64,000 nucleotides of DNA from an uncultured Spirochaetaceae bacterium (GTDB lineage: Bacteria; Spirochaetota; Spirochaetia; Sphaerochaetales; Sphaerochaetaceae). The notes beneath the pieces were generated by a model. The model was not told the origin of the DNA. It made no database searches and worked only from the letters and a program-made list of their open reading frames with translations. The translations under genes and the position numbers were made by a program. The stretch spans positions 1 through 64,000 of the forward strand of contig CALXYM010000002.1 of assembly GCA_944392965.1 (NCBI GenBank), given 5' to 3'. Below are positions 9,975-18,819 of the stretch, one piece after another. The first letter of the stretch is position 1; the number at the start of each line of letters is the position of its first letter.

Positions 9975-10092
9975 ACAAATAACCACCTTTAGGTATTTTA
10001 TAAATTCTATTATTACAAAATTATGTCTTAAATAATTTTCATGCAAAAATGTTAAAGCTCATAAAATGTTAAATATTTCTAGTTTATGAATT

Positions 10093-10911
10093 TTAATCCC
10101 TATACTTTTTTCTCATAATTCTTTGTAATATACAATTAGGTGTAATAAGACCCAAAAGTTGCACACCGAACACCCACAATAAATCATATAAGCTCACATA
10201 TTTATCCAAATAGTTCATAAACTCTATTCGAAGTACAGATTTAAAGGTTCTCCATGAAAAACGCCTTTTAATTTGAACAGAATCCGTTCTATAAAAAAGA
10301 AGAAATTCGTTTATATTAATACAATCAAAACCTCTAAAAACAATAGCAGAAAATAATTCAAAGTCTTGAGCCCTCAAACTTTTCGAATTATACCCCCCAA
10401 ATGTATCTAGTATTATATTTTTATCATACATCACACTAGGATGATTAAAAGGATTCCGCCTCCTTGCAAATGCTAATATTTCCTCTCTTGTCTCCGGCAT
10501 ATTTTTTTTAGAAATAACATTATCAACAGTCTGCTCAAATTCAAGCAAAGCGGTTCCCACAATGACAAGATCTGTATTTTTCTGAAATTCCATCAATTGT
10601 TTTTCACATCTTACCGATACAGATATATCATCAGCATCCATACGTGCCACAAGTCTATTTTTACAAAGTCGTAGCCCTCTATTCAAAGAATATGCTAATC
10701 CCATATTATGTTCATTTTTGTATCTATTTATAGTTGGGTTATGTTTATAGTCATCTAACACAGAATAAAGTTCTTCTGTTAATTCGCCATCTTCAATAAC
10801 TACAAAATCATTAGATGGAATACTTTGACGAAGCATACTCTCTATACTCTGTTTTAAATAAACAGGATCATCGTTTTTATAAACGGACATTAAAATACTA
10901 TATTGTTCCAT
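10093..10911 (-). CDS. GT2 glycosyltransferase (AmsE/WcaA-like)
   Basis: A 272-residue GT-A enzyme. The N-terminus YSILMSVYKND with VVIEDG (residues 37-42) and ARMDADDIS (DAD at 92-94) is typical of the amylovoran AmsE-like branch of GT2. The segment PFNHPSVMYDK is another recurrent feature of that branch. It should add a sugar on the cytoplasmic face. It lies 190 bp downstream of the initiating transferase and about 118 bp upstream of the fusion gene start, so it is the second gene of the left locus. No clear ribosome site is seen before the ATG. Confidence 0.8.
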   Translation of the reverse strand: MEQYSILMSVYKNDDPVYLKQSIESMLRQSIPSNDFVVIEDGELTEELYSVLDDYKHNPTINRYKNEHNMGLAYSLNRGLRLCKNRLVARMDADDISVSVRCEKQLMEFQKNTDLVIVGTALLEFEQTVDNVISKKNMPETREEILAFARRRNPFNHPSVMYDKNIILDTFGGYNSKSLRAQDFELFSAIVFRGFDCININEFLLFYRTDSVQIKRRFSWRTFKSVLRIEFMNYLDKYVSLYDLLWVFGVQLLGLITPNCILQRIMRKKYRD

Positions 10912-11040
10912 TCAAATATCTCTATCACTTTAAATTAAATAAACTTAGTTCTTTTTGATTTCATAGACATATATGTATGTATTTTATTATGGTATTAGAA
11001 ATCAATTATGCCCTTAAAACTAATTATTTCGCCCTCGCAA

Positions 11041-11064
11041 ATTTGCACAATCACATGTGCAAAT
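11041..11064. repeat. 9-bp perfect hairpin after the initiating transferase gene
   Basis: ATTTGCACA (41-49) and TGTGCAAAT (56-64) pair perfectly around a 6-nt loop. It sits 38 nt beyond the stop of the transferase gene on the minus strand. Neither side has a T-tract, so it is not a standard intrinsic terminator. It may stabilise the mRNA end or be a protein site. Confidence 0.5.
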
Positions 11065-11101
11065 ATAACTATGTGATACTTGGCGTAGCTTAGCAATCTT
11101 T

Positions 11102-11971
11102 TTATTTTCTTCTTTCCACCTGAGCCCCTTCTACCACACTTTCATCTTTGCCAAACACGTGAACACTTCCCCCAAAACACTTAACATCAAAGAAAAAGGA
11201 CATCCCTTTTACGTATTCACCGTCAAGTTTTGCTTTTTCCGATATATCCAACTCATCCCTACCGTTAATCTGAGCCCATCCAGTGAGTCCGGGTTTTACA
11301 TCGTTAGCATCATACTTATCTCTTTCTGCAGTAAGTACATCTTGGTTCCACAGCGCAGGACGAGGCCCTATTACAGACATATTACCGATAAAAATATCCC
11401 ATATTTGAGGAAGTTCATCTAAGCTATGAGTTCTAATGAATTTTCCAACTTTAGTAATATACTGTTCAGGATTTTCTAACATGTGGGTTGGAACATCATG
11501 AGGTGTGGACATTTTCATGGATCTAAACTTATGGAGTTTAAAATATCTTTTCCTATAACCAAGCCTTTTTTGAGTAAAAAACAAGGGACCAGGATCATCA
11601 ACTTTAATAGCAATAGATAAAACAAGGAAAAGAGGAGAAAGAACAACAAGCCCGCCAAATGATAGAATAATATCTAAAACTCGCTTTACATATCTGCCAT
11701 AAAAAGACATCTTATAATCACTGTCGCAAACTACTTCAAGATGTCCTCTTTCCCCATCAGCATTAACCTCATCACAATCATCGGGAATAAAGATAACCTT
11801 TTTCCCTTCAAACGGGTTACACTGAGCATGATCATTTCCATATACAGAATCTTTCCTTTTAACTATGGCAATGAAGCTAAGGCAAACAAATACAATTAAG
11901 AGAAAGAATAATACTATTTGAATCACATTAAAAACCATAAAAAAATCCTTGTTTGCATCTGAAATCTTCAT
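11102..11971 (-). CDS. initiating polyprenyl-phosphate sugar-1-phosphate transferase (left locus)
   Basis: A 289-residue bacterial sugar transferase. It has one N-terminal membrane segment (about 13-37), a short linker, then the catalytic domain with a re-entrant helix (about 95-122), KFRSM (148-152), the catalytic dyad D185-E186 in SLDELPQ, GPRP (202-205) and KPGLTGWAQINGR. It loads the first sugar phosphate onto undecaprenyl phosphate. It lacks the four-helix N-terminus of WcaJ/WbaP-type enzymes but is longer than PglC, closer to EpsL/TuaA-type proteins. It is the first gene of the minus-strand locus and sits next to the 547-bp divergent region. No ribosome site is obvious at this ATG. Confidence 0.85.
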   Translation of the reverse strand: MKISDANKDFFMVFNVIQIVLFFLLIVFVCLSFIAIVKRKDSVYGNDHAQCNPFEGKKVIFIPDDCDEVNADGERGHLEVVCDSDYKMSFYGRYVKRVLDIILSFGGLVVLSPLFLVLSIAIKVDDPGPLFFTQKRLGYRKRYFKLHKFRSMKMSTPHDVPTHMLENPEQYITKVGKFIRTHSLDELPQIWDIFIGNMSVIGPRPALWNQDVLTAERDKYDANDVKPGLTGWAQINGRDELDISEKAKLDGEYVKGMSFFFDVKCFGGSVHVFGKDESVVEGAQVERRK

Positions 11972-11984
11972 GCTATTTATTACC

Positions 11985-12004
11985 GATAGGCCGCGCTATC
12001 GGAA
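11985..12004. repeat. palindromic element A
   Basis: CCGATAGGCCGCGCTATCGG has perfect 7-nt arms (CCGATAG/CTATCGG) around GCCGCG and is strikingly GC-rich in AT-rich surroundings. An 18-nt part recurs in reverse orientation at 14474-14491, and a degenerate direct copy occurs near 12444. It lies 14 nt upstream of the left initiating transferase start, so it would fall in the leader of that mRNA or act as an operator. Confidence 0.7.
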
Positions 12005-12443
12005 CAAAAAGAAATGAATGGAATATGGTATTTTTGTGCTAATTAAAAGGTAAATTAATATTGCTATAAACTTATTTCAGTTAGCAATGTAGTAGTGTTT
12101 ATAGAAAGGTAAAAACGAACTTTTGGAATTAATTTTGACATTCCTTTATTCATTATAAAAACAAAATCTTTCCTATTAGTTATAAAAAGATCAAAATTTC
12201 AAAGTATACAAGGATACTAATGCATAGATATTACCAAAAGTACAAATATATGATATATTACACTTGCATTGAAACGATAGGGTAAAATAATTTGCCGATA
12301 AGCATAGTGAGGGGGAAGTTCGCTTCGGCTTTTATTATGTTTCGTTCTTAAAGTTTTGAAGAGAAAATGGGGAAAGGGGTTATTGTAACTTTTCATCATC
12401 CAGATTGATATGCTGATGAATGCAATAGCAGATAGATTTTGGT

Positions 12444-12474
12444 GTTCCGCTAGCCCGCACTATCAAAACAAAAT
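12444..12474. repeat. degenerate copy of the palindromic element (B)
   Basis: Aligned by eye with the 31 bp that start just before element A, 24 of 31 positions match, including CCG, TAG, CCGC, CTATC and the trailing AACAAAA. The inverted-repeat arms are damaged here. It lies about 45 nt upstream of the CapD-like gene start. Confidence 0.5.
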
Positions 12475-12518
12475 GCAAATTTTAACTTATTCATTTAAGT
12501 AAAAGTGGTAATTGTATA

Positions 12519-14435
12519 ATGAGAAAAGCAGGTAAACAGGCAGGGGTAAAGCTGTCGTTGGCTTTTTATGATTTTATCATTTTTTCCCTAGTAGCTTTCG
12601 TCTTCTACTGGTGGTATGAAGGAACAGGGATTTTAAGTGTAAGAGGCTTCTTATTCCAATATGTTCTAGCTTTTATCCTAGTCTTTGGGATTAGGATAAT
12701 AGGAAACATCTACCGTCAGATTTGGAGATACGGTGGAATACAATGCTATATCCGTCTTTTACTTTGTGATTTATTATCTGGTGTTATTTATTTTGTTATC
12801 GAGAGAATTCTTCCGATAGAACATATTCCATTTATTCAGTTGGTAGCATTCTGCAGCATGAATTGTCTGGGATCTTTGGCAATGAGAATGTTCTACCGTT
12901 TCTCATATAAATGTGGAAGCCAAGACACGGGATTAGGGAAATTTCTTAGAATACTTTTACGTATTTTTGCAGGAAAAAGAGTTGAAACGGAACCTAACAG
13001 CGATGAGCAGAAGATCAAAATTGCAATTATCGGGGCTGGTAATGTTGGAATAAGCCTTGCGGAAGAACTTCTTAATAATAAGAAAGCACAGTATGAGCCT
13101 AGATGTTTTATCGATATCCGAAAAGATAAGATTGGGCGAGAAATACACGGTTTAACTGTATATTCTGAAGATGAGGCAACTTTAGAACTTTTACAAGATC
13201 ATCAAATACAAGAAGTAGTTTTTGCAGTACCAGGGATGGATAGTGAACGACGGTATAAACTTTTCGATTACTATCAGAAAGCTGGTTTTGGTGTAAAAAT
13301 ATACGATTTCCCTGTCTTAGACTCTCCGGGGAAGAAAAGACAACTTAGAAGTTTCAGTGTTGAAGATCTTCTTTTTAGAAAGCAAATTAAAGTTGTTGAT
13401 GATAAAACTGCTTCATACTACAAAGGTAAATCTATTCTCATTACAGGTGGAGGTGGGTCAATCGGTTCCGAACTGTGCAGGCAGGTCGCAAAGATGGATC
13501 CCAAACAGTTAATCATTGTTGATATTTATGAGAACTGTGCATATGACATCCAACAAGAGCTTCGAATTGCCTATGAAGGGAAATTAAATCTTGCAGTAGA
13601 AATTGTTTCAATAACAAATAAAAAGGGATTAGCAAGAGTATTTGAAGCTTATCATCCTGATATTGTCATCAATGCCGCAGCTCACAAACATGTTCCACTT
13701 ATGGAGCATAACTGTATAGAAGCTGTTGAAAACAATATATATGGCTGTCTAAACGTTATTGAACTCTGTGAAGAATATGGTACAGCAAGATTCATGATGG
13801 TCTCGACTGATAAGGCTGTCAATCCGACTAATGTCATGGGAGCGACAAAGCGTATGTGTGAGATGATCATGCAAGCTTATAGTACGCGAGGTAAAGTAAA
13901 ATGCAGTGCAACACGCTTTGGCAATGTACTGGGAAGTGCTGGTAGCGTTATCCCGCTCTTTAAACGACAGATAGCAGCAGGAGGTCCAGTTACCATCACG
14001 GATAAGCGTATCATCAGATACTTCATGACAATTCCAGAGGCAAGTCAGCTGGTCTTGGAATCAGGTGCTATGGCGAACAACGGCGAGATTTTTGTTCTGG
14101 ATATGGGGAACCCAGTTAAAATCCTAGATCTTGCAACCAACATGATTAATCTTTCTGGTACACAAGGGATAGAGATTGTAGAAACAGGTCTTCGTCCTGG
14201 AGAAAAACTCTATGAGGAACTTCTCGTAAAAAAGGATGAGTTAGAAAAGACCGATAACGATTTAATCTTTGTAGAGAAAGAAAATCCTATCTCCATGGAA
14301 CAGTTACAAGAAAAACTTGAAATTCTTCATGCAGCTACAGCTTCACAGGATGATGATGGGGTCAGAGAAGCACTAAGAAAGGTTGTTCCGACGTTTGTAA
14401 GGCCAGAAGTCATAAATAGTAAAGCAACCAATTGA
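12519..14435 (+). CDS. membrane-bound UDP-GlcNAc 4,6-dehydratase-like enzyme (PglF/WbpM type)
   Basis: A 638-residue CapD/PglF/WbpM-type protein. Residues ~10-125 hold about four membrane helices. A Rossmann-like CoA-binding fold follows, with GAGNVG at 172-177. The SDR domain begins at GGGGSIG (311-317), with STDKA (430-434) and M441-GATK445. Methionine at the usual tyrosine position matches the SMK triad described for WbpM-type 4,6-dehydratases. It would convert UDP-GlcNAc (or UDP-GalNAc) to the 4-keto-6-deoxy sugar. It is the first gene of the plus-strand locus, followed by an aminotransferase and a PglC-like transferase, matching a bacillosamine-type pathway. No strong ribosome site is visible. 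Confidence 0.88.
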   Translation: MRKAGKQAGVKLSLAFYDFIIFSLVAFVFYWWYEGTGILSVRGFLFQYVLAFILVFGIRIIGNIYRQIWRYGGIQCYIRLLLCDLLSGVIYFVIERILPIEHIPFIQLVAFCSMNCLGSLAMRMFYRFSYKCGSQDTGLGKFLRILLRIFAGKRVETEPNSDEQKIKIAIIGAGNVGISLAEELLNNKKAQYEPRCFIDIRKDKIGREIHGLTVYSEDEATLELLQDHQIQEVVFAVPGMDSERRYKLFDYYQKAGFGVKIYDFPVLDSPGKKRQLRSFSVEDLLFRKQIKVVDDKTASYYKGKSILITGGGGSIGSELCRQVAKMDPKQLIIVDIYENCAYDIQQELRIAYEGKLNLAVEIVSITNKKGLARVFEAYHPDIVINAAAHKHVPLMEHNCIEAVENNIYGCLNVIELCEEYGTARFMMVSTDKAVNPTNVMGATKRMCEMIMQAYSTRGKVKCSATRFGNVLGSAGSVIPLFKRQIAAGGPVTITDKRIIRYFMTIPEASQLVLESGAMANNGEIFVLDMGNPVKILDLATNMINLSGTQGIEIVETGLRPGEKLYEELLVKKDELEKTDNDLIFVEKENPISMEQLQEKLEILHAATASQDDDGVREALRKVVPTFVRPEVINSKATN

Positions 14436-14473
14436 TTATTGGAAGATAAAAAGTGTTTATCTATGTAGCTGCT

Positions 14474-14491
14474 GATAGCGCGGCCTATCGG
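14474..14491. repeat. palindromic element C (inverted copy of A)
   Basis: GATAGCGCGGCCTATCGG is the exact reverse complement of 18 nt of element A. Here flanking bases extend the hairpin to a 10-bp stem (CTGCTGATAG/CTATCGGCAG, 14470-14495, one T-G wobble) around CGCGGC. It lies 35 nt past the stop of the dehydratase gene. With element A it brackets the divergent region and the whole dehydratase gene. It has no T-tract, so it is unlikely to be a simple terminator. Confidence 0.7.
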
Positions 14492-14606
14492 CAGTTAACC
14501 CCAGCCACTAAGTTGGGAATTCATATCGGGATGACTTAAAAACACTGGAGATACCTGAGCTCGAATTTTCATAGGACCTCCAGTCAATCACGGAAAGGAG
14601 AATATT

Positions 14607-15890
14607 ATGTTCTATAGAGATGCAAATATAAGACCTTTTGACAAGAAAGTATGGCTCAGCTCGCCAACAATGCACGGCCCGGAGTTGGAATATGTAAAGA
14701 AAGCATATGAGACCAACTGGATGAGTACAATCGGGGAAAACATAAATGAGGTGGAGCGACTAGCATCTGAATATATCGGGGTAAAGCACGCAGTAGCACT
14801 TTCTTCTGGGACGGCGGCACTCCATATGTGTATGAAACTGGCAGGAGAAAGACTATACGGCCAACCTCCCATGGGACATGGTTCCCTGGAAGGGCACAGG
14901 GTTTTCTGTTCTGATATGACATTTGACGCTACTGTAAACCCAGTTGTTTATGAGGGAGGGATACCTGTATTCATCGATACAGAGAGGGAAACATGGAACA
15001 TGGATCCTGCAGCTCTTGAAAAAGCTTTTGAAATCTATCCTGAAGTAAGATTGATTGTAATTGCCCATCTTTATGGGACGCCAGGTAAAATAGATGAAAT
15101 AAAAAAAATTGCAGAAGCACATAACGCTCTAGTTGTTGAAGATGCCGCTGAGTCTCTTGGAGCAATTTATAAGAGAAAAGAAACTGGAACATTCGGAGAT
15201 TATGCAGCCATCAGTTTTAATGGGAATAAAATAATTACAGGCTCTTCTGGTGGATGTTTTCTAACTAATAATATAGAGGATGCGAACAAGGTAAGAAAAT
15301 GGTCGACACAATCAAGGGAAAATGCGCCATGGTATCAGCATGAAGAGATAGGATTCAATTACCGCATGTCTAATGTGATTGCCGGAATAATCAGGGGGCA
15401 ATTCGAATACCTTGATGAACATATCACACAGAAAACAGCAATTTACAATAGATACAAAGAGGAGCTAGGTGATCTTCCCGTCTCTGTTAATCCATTTGAA
15501 AATGATAAGGCTACGCCAAACTTTTGGCTAAGTTGCCTTCTCATTGATAAGGATGCGATGAGCAAAGAAATACGGGGTGAAACGGAATATGCTTACATCC
15601 CAGAAAAGGGGAAAAGCTGCCCGCATGAGATACTCGAAGCGATTTCAAGCATCAATGCGGAAGGCAGACCGATATGGAAACCGATGCACATGCAACCTAT
15701 CTATAGGATGAACCCTTTTATCACGAAATCAGGCAATGGGCGGGCACGGACAAATGCTTATATTTCAGGAGCGGTCGAGGATATAGGCATGGACATTTTC
15801 TCCAGAGGAGTGTGCCTCCCCAGCGACAACAAGATGACAACTGAACAGCAGGATATAGTCATCGCCGTTATCAGAAGGTGCTTTGACTGA
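14607..15890 (+). CDS. DegT/DnrJ/EryC1/StrS-family sugar aminotransferase (PglE-like)
   Basis: A 427-residue PLP enzyme. The N-terminal active-site loop is SSGTAALHM (residues 66-74). The cofactor-binding D179 lies in VVEDAAESLGA, and the PLP lysine is K208 in FNGNKIITGSSGG. Following a 4,6-dehydratase, it probably aminates a UDP-4-keto-6-deoxy-HexNAc at C4, as PglE does. AAGGAG precedes the ATG by about 7 nt. Its stop overlaps the next start by one base (TGATG). Base composition is richer in GC than the downstream glycosyltransferase genes. No PglD-like acetyltransferase follows within the window. Confidence 0.88.
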   Translation: MFYRDANIRPFDKKVWLSSPTMHGPELEYVKKAYETNWMSTIGENINEVERLASEYIGVKHAVALSSGTAALHMCMKLAGERLYGQPPMGHGSLEGHRVFCSDMTFDATVNPVVYEGGIPVFIDTERETWNMDPAALEKAFEIYPEVRLIVIAHLYGTPGKIDEIKKIAEAHNALVVEDAAESLGAIYKRKETGTFGDYAAISFNGNKIITGSSGGCFLTNNIEDANKVRKWSTQSRENAPWYQHEEIGFNYRMSNVIAGIIRGQFEYLDEHITQKTAIYNRYKEELGDLPVSVNPFENDKATPNFWLSCLLIDKDAMSKEIRGETEYAYIPEKGKSCPHEILEAISSINAEGRPIWKPMHMQPIYRMNPFITKSGNGRARTNAYISGAVEDIGMDIFSRGVCLPSDNKMTTEQQDIVIAVIRRCFD

Positions 15891-16657
15891 TGAATTGGGA
15901 TTCTATAGTTTTAATTATTTTTGTATGTATCGCAAGTTTCATTGCTTTTTCAGCTCTTTTCTATAAACTTTTTTTTAAGCGCATCTATGATATTATTCTT
16001 AGTGGAATAGCTATTATTATACTATCTCCCCTACTTCTTATTCTTACTATTCTTGGAGCCTTAAAGATGAAAGGTAATCCATTCTTCATCCAGAAAAGGC
16101 CAGGGAAAAAAGATAAAACAGGAAACGAGAAAATATTCTCTCTTATCAAATTCAGATCAATGACAGAGGAGAAAGATAAAGAAGGTAAATATCTTTCAGA
16201 TGAAGTAAGACTCACTAGATACGGAAAAATGCTGAGATCAACTTCTTTGGATGAACTACCAGAACTTTTCAATATTTTTAAAGGAGACATGAGCATTGTA
16301 GGCCCAAGACCTCAACTTGTAAGGGATATGGTATTCATGTCGAAAGAACAACGGAAAAGACACGATGTACTTCCTGGGCTTACAGGACTTGCACAAGTTA
16401 GAGGTAGAAATGCAATTAGCTGGGAAGACAAACTCAAAACAGATTTAGAGTATGTTTCAAAATACTCTCTTTTATTAGATATTAAAATCATCTTCATGAC
16501 TGTAGTAAAAGTTTTCAAAAGAGAAGGGATTTCAGAAGATGGTGAAGTTACTGCTACAGATCTTGGAGATTATCTTCTTAATAGAGGGTTAATAACAGAA
16601 AAAGAATACGAAAGAAAGCAAAAAGAAGCCGTTTTTTTGCAGAATATAAGTAAATAA
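15890..16657 (+). CDS. PglC/WcaJ-type initiating sugar transferase (right locus)
   Basis: A 255-residue monotopic phosphoglycosyltransferase. It has an N-terminal membrane segment (about 5-27), a re-entrant hydrophobic helix (about 31-58), KFRSM (87-91), the catalytic pair D121-E122 in SLDELPE, and GPRPQL (138-143). It transfers a sugar phosphate, probably the 4-amino-dideoxy sugar made by the two genes before it, to undecaprenyl phosphate. It is longer than PglC because of the extra N-terminal helix and a charged C-terminal tail (about 220-255, GDYLLNRGLITEKEYERKQ). Translation is coupled to the aminotransferase through the TGATG overlap. Confidence 0.88.
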   Translation: MNWDSIVLIIFVCIASFIAFSALFYKLFFKRIYDIILSGIAIIILSPLLLILTILGALKMKGNPFFIQKRPGKKDKTGNEKIFSLIKFRSMTEEKDKEGKYLSDEVRLTRYGKMLRSTSLDELPELFNIFKGDMSIVGPRPQLVRDMVFMSKEQRKRHDVLPGLTGLAQVRGRNAISWEDKLKTDLEYVSKYSLLLDIKIIFMTVVKVFKREGISEDGEVTATDLGDYLLNRGLITEKEYERKQKEAVFLQNISK

Positions 16658-16658
16658 A

Positions 16659-17465
16659 ATGAATACAGACTTAGTTTCTATAATAATGCCATCCTATAAC
16701 ACGGGGAAATACATAGCAGAATCCATCCAATCCGTTATAGAACAAACATACGCAAACTGGGAACTTCTTATCGTCGATGATTGCTCTACAGACAATACAG
16801 ACGATGTCATTATACCTTTTTTAAATGATAAGCGTATTAGATATTTTAAAAATAAAAAAAACAGTGGAGCTGCCATAAGCCGAAATAAAGCATTAAGAGA
16901 AGCTAAAGGAAGATGGATAGCTTTTCTTGATTCGGATGATTTATGGGCACCAAAGAAATTGGAAAGGCAAATCAAATATATGGAAGAAAATGATTACCAT
17001 TTTTCATATACCAATTATATGAAAATTGATATGAATGGAAAAGAAACTGGAACTCTTGTAACAGGTCCTCCTCAAATAACAAAAATAGGATTTTTCAATT
17101 ATTGTTGGCCCGGTTGCCTAACAGTAATGTATGATTCGAACATTGTAGGCCTTATTCAAATAGAAGATGTAAAGAAAAATAATGACTATGCGATGTGGTT
17201 AAAAATATGTAAAAAAGTAGATTGTTATTTGCTAAATGAAAATCTAGCTTATTATCGCCAAGGAAGAGCTGGAAGTATAAGTACGCAAAGCCTAATAACA
17301 TTAATACAATGGCATTATAAACTATTTAGATCTGCAGAGAAGGAAAATATAGTTATGGCTTTTTTCAATACCTGTAGAAATATTTTATTTGGTTTCTATA
17401 AAAAAAAACGATATGAAAAAAATAAAAATATGGGAGAAGTAAAATGTTGCACAAAAAAAATTTAA
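16659..17465 (+). CDS. GT2 glycosyltransferase
   Basis: A 268-residue GT-A enzyme with LVSIIMPSYNTG (5-16), LLIVDDCSTDNTD (36-48) and the metal-binding DSDD at 91-94 in AFLDSDDLW. It is probably the first or second sugar-adding enzyme after the PglC-like transferase. Only one base separates it from the preceding stop, and its last 22 nt overlap the start of the dehydrogenase gene. The C-terminus is rich in lysine, which may help peripheral membrane binding. Donor unknown. Confidence 0.85.
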   Translation: MNTDLVSIIMPSYNTGKYIAESIQSVIEQTYANWELLIVDDCSTDNTDDVIIPFLNDKRIRYFKNKKNSGAAISRNKALREAKGRWIAFLDSDDLWAPKKLERQIKYMEENDYHFSYTNYMKIDMNGKETGTLVTGPPQITKIGFFNYCWPGCLTVMYDSNIVGLIQIEDVKKNNDYAMWLKICKKVDCYLLNENLAYYRQGRAGSISTQSLITLIQWHYKLFRSAEKENIVMAFFNTCRNILFGFYKKKRYEKNKNMGEVKCCTKKI

Positions 17466-18766
17466 TATCGCATAAAGAAAACTTAGCTCTTGTAGGTCTT
17501 GGATATGTAGGCATGCCAATAGCAGTTGCTTTTGCAAAAAAAGGACTTAATGTTATCGGATTTGATATAAACTATGAAAAAATAAAGCTTTATAAGTCTG
17601 GAATTGATCCGACAAAAGAAGTAGGCAATGAAGTAATTTCTAAAACTTCAGTACACTTCACATCACAAGAAACAGAACTAAAAAAAGCCCAATTCATTAT
17701 TGTTGCAGTTCCTACACCCGTAAATCAGGATCATACACCTGATTTAACTCCGGTTATTAGTGCATCTGAAATAGTAGGTCGAAACCTTACACCTGGTTCT
17801 ATCGTTGTCTATGAATCTACTATATACCCCGGATGTACAGAAGATATTTGTATCCCAATTTTGGAAAAAAATAGTGGCTTAAAGTGTGGTAAGGAATTTA
17901 AAATAGGATATTCGCCAGAACGAATAAATCCAGGGGATAAAATCCATAAACTTGAAAATATAAAAAAAATTGTATCAGGAATGGATGAAGAGGCATTAAA
18001 AGAAATACAAGCTGTGTATGATCTTGTTATTGAAGTCGGGACATATCCTGTTTCTAATATACGCACTGCAGAAGCCATTAAAGTCGTAGAAAATAGTCAA
18101 CGGGATATTAATATAGCTTTTATGAATGAATTAGCTATGGTATTTGATCGTATGGATATCGATACTAATGAAGTCATCGATGGAATGAATACAAAATGGA
18201 ATGCTTTAGGTTTTAGACCAGGTCTTGTAGGGGGACATTGTATTGGCGTAGATCCCTATTATTTTACATATGAAGCAGAAAAACTTGGTTATCATAGCCA
18301 GATTATTATTAATGGACGTATTGTAAATGATTCGATGGGAAAATATATAGCTAATGCAGCAATAAAAAAGATGATTGAAGCAGGACAAGCTCCTAAAAAA
18401 AGTAAAGTCGTAATCCTTGGCCTTACATTTAAAGAAAATTGTCCAGATATTCGAAATAGTAAGGTCATAGATATAATAAAACAACTAAATGAATATGGAA
18501 TAAATCCTGATGTGGTTGATCCTTGGGCTTCTGAGCAAGAAGCGAGAAAAGAATATGGTGTAACACTAAAACAAATTGAAGATGTTACAAATGTTGATTG
18601 TATTATCATAGCGGTTTCTCATAACGAATTTAGAACCTTAGGACTTAGTAAAATAAAAACCTTTTTTAACAAAGTTCCAGATAAAGAAAAAGTACTCATA
18701 GATGTAAAAGGTATATATAAAATAAAAGACTTGAAAGAATCGGGAATTTCTTGGTGGCGATTGTAA
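17444..18766 (+). CDS. nucleotide-sugar 6-dehydrogenase (WbpO/TviB-like)
   Basis: A 440-residue UDP-glucose/GDP-mannose dehydrogenase-family enzyme. It has an NAD-binding GLGYVG at 18-23, a central domain with YSPERINPGD, and the catalytic cysteine C266 in GGHCIGVDPYY. The C-terminal UDP-binding domain carries GLTFKENCPDIRNSK. The GGHCIGVDPYYFTYEA form resembles the WbpO/TviB group, which oxidises UDP-HexNAc to the uronic acid, more than UDP-glucose dehydrogenases. It therefore probably supplies UDP-GalNAcA or UDP-GlcNAcA. GGGAG lies 8 nt before the ATG inside the end of the GT2 gene. Confidence 0.88.
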   Translation: MLHKKNLISHKENLALVGLGYVGMPIAVAFAKKGLNVIGFDINYEKIKLYKSGIDPTKEVGNEVISKTSVHFTSQETELKKAQFIIVAVPTPVNQDHTPDLTPVISASEIVGRNLTPGSIVVYESTIYPGCTEDICIPILEKNSGLKCGKEFKIGYSPERINPGDKIHKLENIKKIVSGMDEEALKEIQAVYDLVIEVGTYPVSNIRTAEAIKVVENSQRDINIAFMNELAMVFDRMDIDTNEVIDGMNTKWNALGFRPGLVGGHCIGVDPYYFTYEAEKLGYHSQIIINGRIVNDSMGKYIANAAIKKMIEAGQAPKKSKVVILGLTFKENCPDIRNSKVIDIIKQLNEYGINPDVVDPWASEQEARKEYGVTLKQIEDVTNVDCIIIAVSHNEFRTLGLSKIKTFFNKVPDKEKVLIDVKGIYKIKDLKESGISWWRL

Positions 18767-18819
18767 ATGGCAATTTAACATTCAGTTAAATCGTTGGAAT
18801 AATTTGATACAACAGTATT

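Larger units (their letters stand above)
11972..12518. promoter_or_regulatory. divergent control region between the two polysaccharide loci
   Basis: This 547-bp stretch lies between the starts of two divergent operons, so the promoters of both must lie within it. It contains two related palindromic elements (11985-12004 and about 12444-12474), listed separately. A plus-strand TTGACA at 12135-12140 is followed by TATAAA at 12154-12159, but the 13-nt spacing is too short for a standard sigma-70 promoter. No ORF here is convincing; the 60-codon minus-strand frame at 12217-12399 has no ribosome site. Confidence 0.6.

Noticed and set aside
11041-11064. Intrinsic terminator after the left initiating transferase
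   Set aside because: The stem is perfect but no T-run follows on either strand.
11972-12518. JUMPstart/ops element expected before capsule operons
   Set aside because: The GC-rich palindrome resembles part of GGCGGTAGCGTG only loosely; the conserved order of ops bases is absent on both strands.
12515-12520. TATAAT just before the dehydratase gene as a -10 box
   Set aside because: It overlaps the ATG itself, so it cannot drive this gene; no -35 at proper spacing.
14612-15192. Several long antisense ORFs opposite the DegT aminotransferase
   Set aside because: They are shadows of a well-supported PLP enzyme with clear catalytic motifs; none has a ribosome site.
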